Source of the DNA: Eubacteriales Family XIII. Incertae Sedis bacterium
Lineage (GTDB): Bacteria; Bacillota; Clostridia; Peptostreptococcales; Anaerovoracaceae
DNA: 8,330 nt
Assembly (NCBI GenBank): GCA_031287295.1
Contig: JAITTH010000167.1
Coordinates: 1 to 8,330 of the forward strand
Reading direction: 5' to 3'
Below, one piece after another: positions 6,515 to 8,330 of this stretch. A program made the translations under genes and the position numbers. The first letter of the stretch is position 1. The number at the start of each line of letters is the position of its first letter. The notes under the pieces were generated by a model. The model was not told the DNA's origin. It did not search any database and worked only from the letters and a program-made list of their open reading frames with translations.

Positions 6515-6547
6515 ATGATGAAAAAATATGAAACCATTATATCATAA
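6515..6547 (+). pseudogene. Ten-codon ORF resembling the start of ribosomal protein S6
   Basis: GAGG (6503-6506) lies eight bases before an ATG that opens MMKKYETIIS and then stops. Many S6 proteins (rpsF) begin with a short basic stretch followed by YE and a hydrophobic strand, so this could be a broken-off 5' end of a gene. The match covers under ten residues and may be chance; no downstream S6 sequence was found. It overlaps the leftward promoter. Confidence 0.2.
6536..6544 (-). promoter_or_regulatory. Extended -10 promoter for the lipoprotein gene
   Basis: On the minus strand TATAAT (6541 to 6536) is preceded by TGA (6544 to 6542), the same TGATATAAT seen at 670-678 before the radical SAM gene. 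No -35 hexamer is recognisable at the right distance, where the GC-rich element begins. Transcription would start near 6529, about 60 bases before the leader ORF. Confidence 0.5.
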
Positions 6548-6555
6548 GCAAAAGG

Positions 6556-6621
6556 GGGTTGCTCGAGCCCATCTAAAACGGCTCTATAGCAGCCCATACG
6601 GCGTTCGCGTCCTTGAGCGCC
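6556..6621. other. GC-rich two-hairpin element
   Basis: GGGTTGCT (6556-6563) pairs with AGCAGCCC (6588-6595), eight pairs including one G-T. Nested inside, GAGCC (6565-6569) pairs with GGCTC (6580-6584) around a ten-base loop. A second stem follows: GGCGTTC (6600-6606) with GAGCGCC (6615-6621), loop of eight. The element is visibly richer in GC than the AT-rich DNA on either side. There is no T-run, so it is not a standard terminator, and it does not fold as a tRNA. It may be a dispersed palindromic repeat, the trace of a small mobile element, or an uncharacterised structured RNA. Confidence 0.5.
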
Positions 6622-6653
6622 CTACGCCTGTTCGGACAATCACGGACAAACTG

Positions 6654-6681
6654 TTGCAATTTTCCGAAAATTTATTAGAAT
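6654..6681 (+). promoter_or_regulatory. Promoter of the aminotransferase gene with internal palindrome
   Basis: TTGCAA (6654-6659) and TAGAAT (6676-6681) are spaced by 16 bases. Between and partly over the -35 box lies AATTTTC-C-GAAAATT (6658-6672), a 15-base palindrome with a one-base centre, an operator-like position. Transcription would begin near 6688, leaving a leader of about 85 bases. Confidence 0.5.
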
Positions 6682-6706
6682 AAAAGAGGAGTAAGTGTGA
6701 TATATA

Positions 6707-6742
6707 GTTATCAATGTTGTAAATGTTGTAATCGTTATATAA
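6707..6742 (+). repeat. Tandem 9-base repeats in the aminotransferase leader
   Basis: Four units follow one another: GTTATCAAT, GTTGTAAAT, GTTGTAATC, GTTATATAA. GTT recurs exactly every nine bases, and AATGTTGTA occurs twice in perfect tandem (6713-6730). They lie between the predicted transcription start and the ribosome site. Possible reading: a binding array for a regulator, or a simple AT-rich repeat. Confidence 0.55.
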
Positions 6743-6773
6743 ATATAGAATATAGGTTTGTGAAGGAAACAGC

Positions 6774-8000
6774 ATGACAGGTGTTCATAGTGAAATATTA
6801 AAATCCAACAAGTTAGATCGAATTAGTTATGAGTTGCGCGGACCGATTGCAGACAAAGCCGCAAAGATGATGCGCGAAGGCATCGATATCCTTGCGTTGA
6901 ATACCGGAAATCCGCCGGCCTTTGGTTTTCGTGCGCCGCAGGCTGTTGTCGATGCCATTCAATCCGGTACAATCACCGCCGAAGGATACTCAGACTCTCG
7001 AGGCATTCCGGATGCCATTGAGGCCATTCGGAAGTATGAGGAATCAAAAGGAATACAAGGACTGCAATACGAAGACATCTATACCGGAAACGGTGTGAGC
7101 GAAATGATTAGTGTTGCCGTGCAGGCACTGATAGAAGATGGGGACGAGATTCTCATTCCAATGCCGGATTACCCGCTTTGGACGTCTGTCGCGATACTTT
7201 CCGGTGCAAAGGTTGTTCACTATGTGTGCGATGAGCAGGCAGCGTGGTCGCCGGATATAGAAGACATCAAACGGAAGATCTCGCCACGTACGAAGGCAAT
7301 TGTTCTCATCAATCCCAACAACCCGACCGGTGCAAATTACGCCAAAGAAATTCTCTTGGATGTTCTTGAAGTTGCGCGGCGAAATGGATTGCTCGTCTTT
7401 TCGGATGAGATTTACGATAGGCTTCTCATGGACGACGAAGTGCATTATTCCGCTGCGTCGCTTGCCCCGGATATTCCGATGGTCACTTTTAACGGATTGT
7501 CCAAATCGCACATGATTCCGGGATTTCGTTGTGGTTGGATGTGTATGTCCGGCGACAAAATGCGTGCACGAAATTATATGGAAGGGGTGCACATGCTTGC
7601 GTCCATGCGACTTTGCGCGAATGTCCTTGCGCAGTCGGTGATCAAAGCGGGATTGGCCGACCCCTATAATTGCAAACAGTACCTTGTTCCGGGAGGCAGA
7701 ATTTACGAGCAACGCGAATGTATCTGCAATGCCATCCAGGCGATACCCGGTCTGTCCGTGGTTCGTCCCAAGGCAGCATTCTACATGTTTCCGAAGCTGG
7801 ATACACGTAAATACAAGATTACCAGTGATGTACAATTCATATTGGATTTTTTGAATGAGCATCATATCTTAATGACGCAGGGGAAAGGCTTCAATTGGCC
7901 GGAACCAAATCACTTTCGTATTGTTTACCTTCCAAAGGTGACCGAACTCGAAGTTATGGGTGAAAAATTAAAACAATTTCTTGCCACATATCAGCAGTGA
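6774..8000 (+). CDS. alaA: AlaA-type pyridoxal-phosphate aminotransferase
   Basis: A 408-residue class I/II (fold type I) aminotransferase, cytoplasmic, closely resembling E. coli AlaA (YfbQ), which transfers the amino group of glutamate to pyruvate to give alanine. Shared features along the whole length include ISYELRGPI near the start, LNTGNPPAFGF (42-52), YTGNGVSEMI (103-112), PMPDYPLW (129-136), INPNNPTGA (179-187), SDEIYD (210-215), FNGLSKSHMIPGFRCGW with the PLP lysine K244, EGVHMLASMRLCANV (270-284) and FNWPEPNHFRIV (373-384), where R382 should bind the substrate carboxylate. AAGGA (6763-6767) lies six bases before the ATG. The gene has its own promoter, so it is probably expressed independently of iorAB. 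Related enzymes act on other amino acids, so exact specificity is uncertain; the family call is secure. Confidence 0.93.
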   Translation: MTGVHSEILKSNKLDRISYELRGPIADKAAKMMREGIDILALNTGNPPAFGFRAPQAVVDAIQSGTITAEGYSDSRGIPDAIEAIRKYEESKGIQGLQYEDIYTGNGVSEMISVAVQALIEDGDEILIPMPDYPLWTSVAILSGAKVVHYVCDEQAAWSPDIEDIKRKISPRTKAIVLINPNNPTGANYAKEILLDVLEVARRNGLLVFSDEIYDRLLMDDEVHYSAASLAPDIPMVTFNGLSKSHMIPGFRCGWMCMSGDKMRARNYMEGVHMLASMRLCANVLAQSVIKAGLADPYNCKQYLVPGGRIYEQRECICNAIQAIPGLSVVRPKAAFYMFPKLDTRKYKITSDVQFILDFLNEHHILMTQGKGFNWPEPNHFRIVYLPKVTELEVMGEKLKQFLATYQQ

Positions 8001-8025
8001 CCTTCTATCATTTTCCGTCTTTTGC

Positions 8026-8054
8026 TTGCAAACCTGCGTCCAAGACGATATCAT
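8026..8054 (+). promoter_or_regulatory. Promoter before the terminal membrane protein gene
   Basis: TTGCAA (8026-8031) and TATCAT (8049-8054, five of six consensus bases) are spaced by exactly 17 bases. Transcription would begin near 8061. No terminator was found between the aminotransferase stop and this promoter, so read-through from upstream is also possible. Confidence 0.5.
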
Positions 8055-8112
8055 ACATAATTGGAAGATATGATTCTTTTCAAAGGGAAAGGAGCGGGAG
8101 CAGAGCATAAAA

Positions 8113-8330
8113 ATGGGAAACGCAAAAACAACTTTTAGGGTTTTACTTGCTGCAGTTATTATTGTTCCGATGATTTTAGTTGCAGTTTTTGGGTTTGGTA
8201 TTGGTGGCGTCAAATACAAGAAATACATTGAAACTTTTGATGTGTCACGTACATCGACCGCAGGGGCAGAAGTCCGAAGCTATGTGCCGATTCTTGCCGA
8301 AAATGTAGATTGGGCACAACTCAGTAAAAG
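8113..8330 (+). CDS. Membrane-anchored protein of unknown function (3' truncated by the window)
   Basis: The frame is open from the ATG at 8113 to the end of the window, 72 complete codons. Residues 1-9 (MGNAKTTFR) are basic and are followed by a hydrophobic segment at about 10-32 (VLLAAVIIVPMILVAVFGFG), then KYKKYIETFDV. This fits one transmembrane helix or an uncleaved signal anchor with the rest outside. Residues 45-72 are polar and not recognised. No lipobox cysteine is present. GGGAG (8096-8100) lies 12 bases before the ATG, a rather long spacing, but no other start exists upstream in this frame. Sensor or surface proteins often begin this way, but too little is visible to name one. Confidence 0.65.
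   Translation, partial: MGNAKTTFRVLLAAVIIVPMILVAVFGFGIGGVKYKKYIETFDVSRTSTAGAEVRSYVPILAENVDWAQLSK

Larger units (their letters stand above)
6414..6773. other. 360-base divergent intergenic region
   Basis: This region separates the lipoprotein gene (leftward) from the aminotransferase gene (rightward). From left to right it holds the leader ORF, a short plus-strand ORF start (6515-6547), a leftward extended -10 box (6536-6544), a GC-rich two-hairpin element (6556-6621), two CGGACAA direct repeats ten bases apart (6633-6639 and 6643-6649), a rightward promoter with a palindrome in its spacer (6654-6681), and tandem 9-base repeats (6707-6742). No RNA gene could be identified. Confidence 0.6.

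Noticed and set aside
6556..6622. tRNA gene or T-box leader before the aminotransferase
   Set aside because: The stems do not form a cloverleaf, no TTCRA loop lies in a five-pair stem, and no T-box GGTACCGCG-like motif is present.
6685..6700. Strong ribosome-like AGAGGAG followed by GTG and an immediate TGA
   Set aside because: This would be a one-codon start-stop frame. The true aminotransferase start at 6774 has its own site, so this is probably chance purine-rich leader sequence.
6584..6775. Minus-strand 63-codon frame across the divergent intergenic region
   Set aside because: Its N-terminal half is a low-complexity translation of the AT-rich 9-base repeats and its C-terminal half is the GC-rich hairpin element; neither resembles a protein.
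7044..7865. Minus-strand 273-codon open frame inside the aminotransferase gene
   Set aside because: It is antisense to a fully conserved aminotransferase and carries no domain or ribosome site; the length is a by-product of codon usage in the real gene.
8049..8073. ATCATA / TATGAT inverted repeat after the aminotransferase as a terminator
   Set aside because: The stem is six AT-rich pairs with a 13-base loop and no T-run, and it overlaps the -10 box of the next promoter; it is too weak to call.

Overview
The window looks like chromosomal DNA from an anaerobic, amino-acid-fermenting member of the Bacillota (Clostridia-like). The grounds are a ferredoxin-linked 2-oxoacid oxidoreductase (IorAB), strong AGGAGG-type ribosome binding sites, a lipoprotein with a Gram-positive-style short signal peptide, and moderate GC content with AT-rich gaps (judged by eye, not counted). 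Genus cannot be fixed from the sequence. No CRISPR array, tRNA, rRNA, transposase or phage gene was seen.

Layout. Bases 2-592 (+) are the 3' end of argS. A 171-base gap follows with two inverted repeats and an extended -10 promoter. Next come four co-directional genes that probably form one transcription unit: a radical SAM protein (764-1636), a TPR protein (1703-2779), iorA (2806-4605) and iorB (4632-5225). The gaps inside this unit are short and contain no terminator. Convergent to iorB, with a 24-base gap holding a small stem-loop, is a transglutaminase-like lipoprotein gene (5250-6413, -). Its start codon overlaps the stop of a possible 19-codon leader ORF. A 360-base divergent intergenic region (6414-6773) is the densest non-coding part. 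It contains promoters in both directions, a GC-rich two-hairpin element, a palindrome inside a promoter spacer, tandem 9-base repeats and a short ribosomal-protein-S6-like ORF start. An AlaA-type aminotransferase (6774-8000, +) follows. Last is a promoter and the first 72 codons of a membrane-anchored protein that runs off the window (8113-8330, +).

How the genes may work together. IorAB oxidatively decarboxylates aryl-pyruvates made by transamination of aromatic amino acids, giving aryl-acetyl-CoA and reduced ferredoxin. The AlaA-type enzyme could supply 2-oxoacids or recycle amino groups via pyruvate/alanine, but it has its own promoter and belongs to an alanine-forming family, so that link is only a suggestion. 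The radical SAM and TPR proteins have no known role in this pathway. Their placement directly before iorAB is the main contextual oddity of the coding part.

No clearly new multi-gene system was found. The observations most worth a second look are the near-identical 26-base repeats before the radical SAM and TPR genes, the leader ORF coupled to the lipoprotein, and the structured divergent intergenic region.
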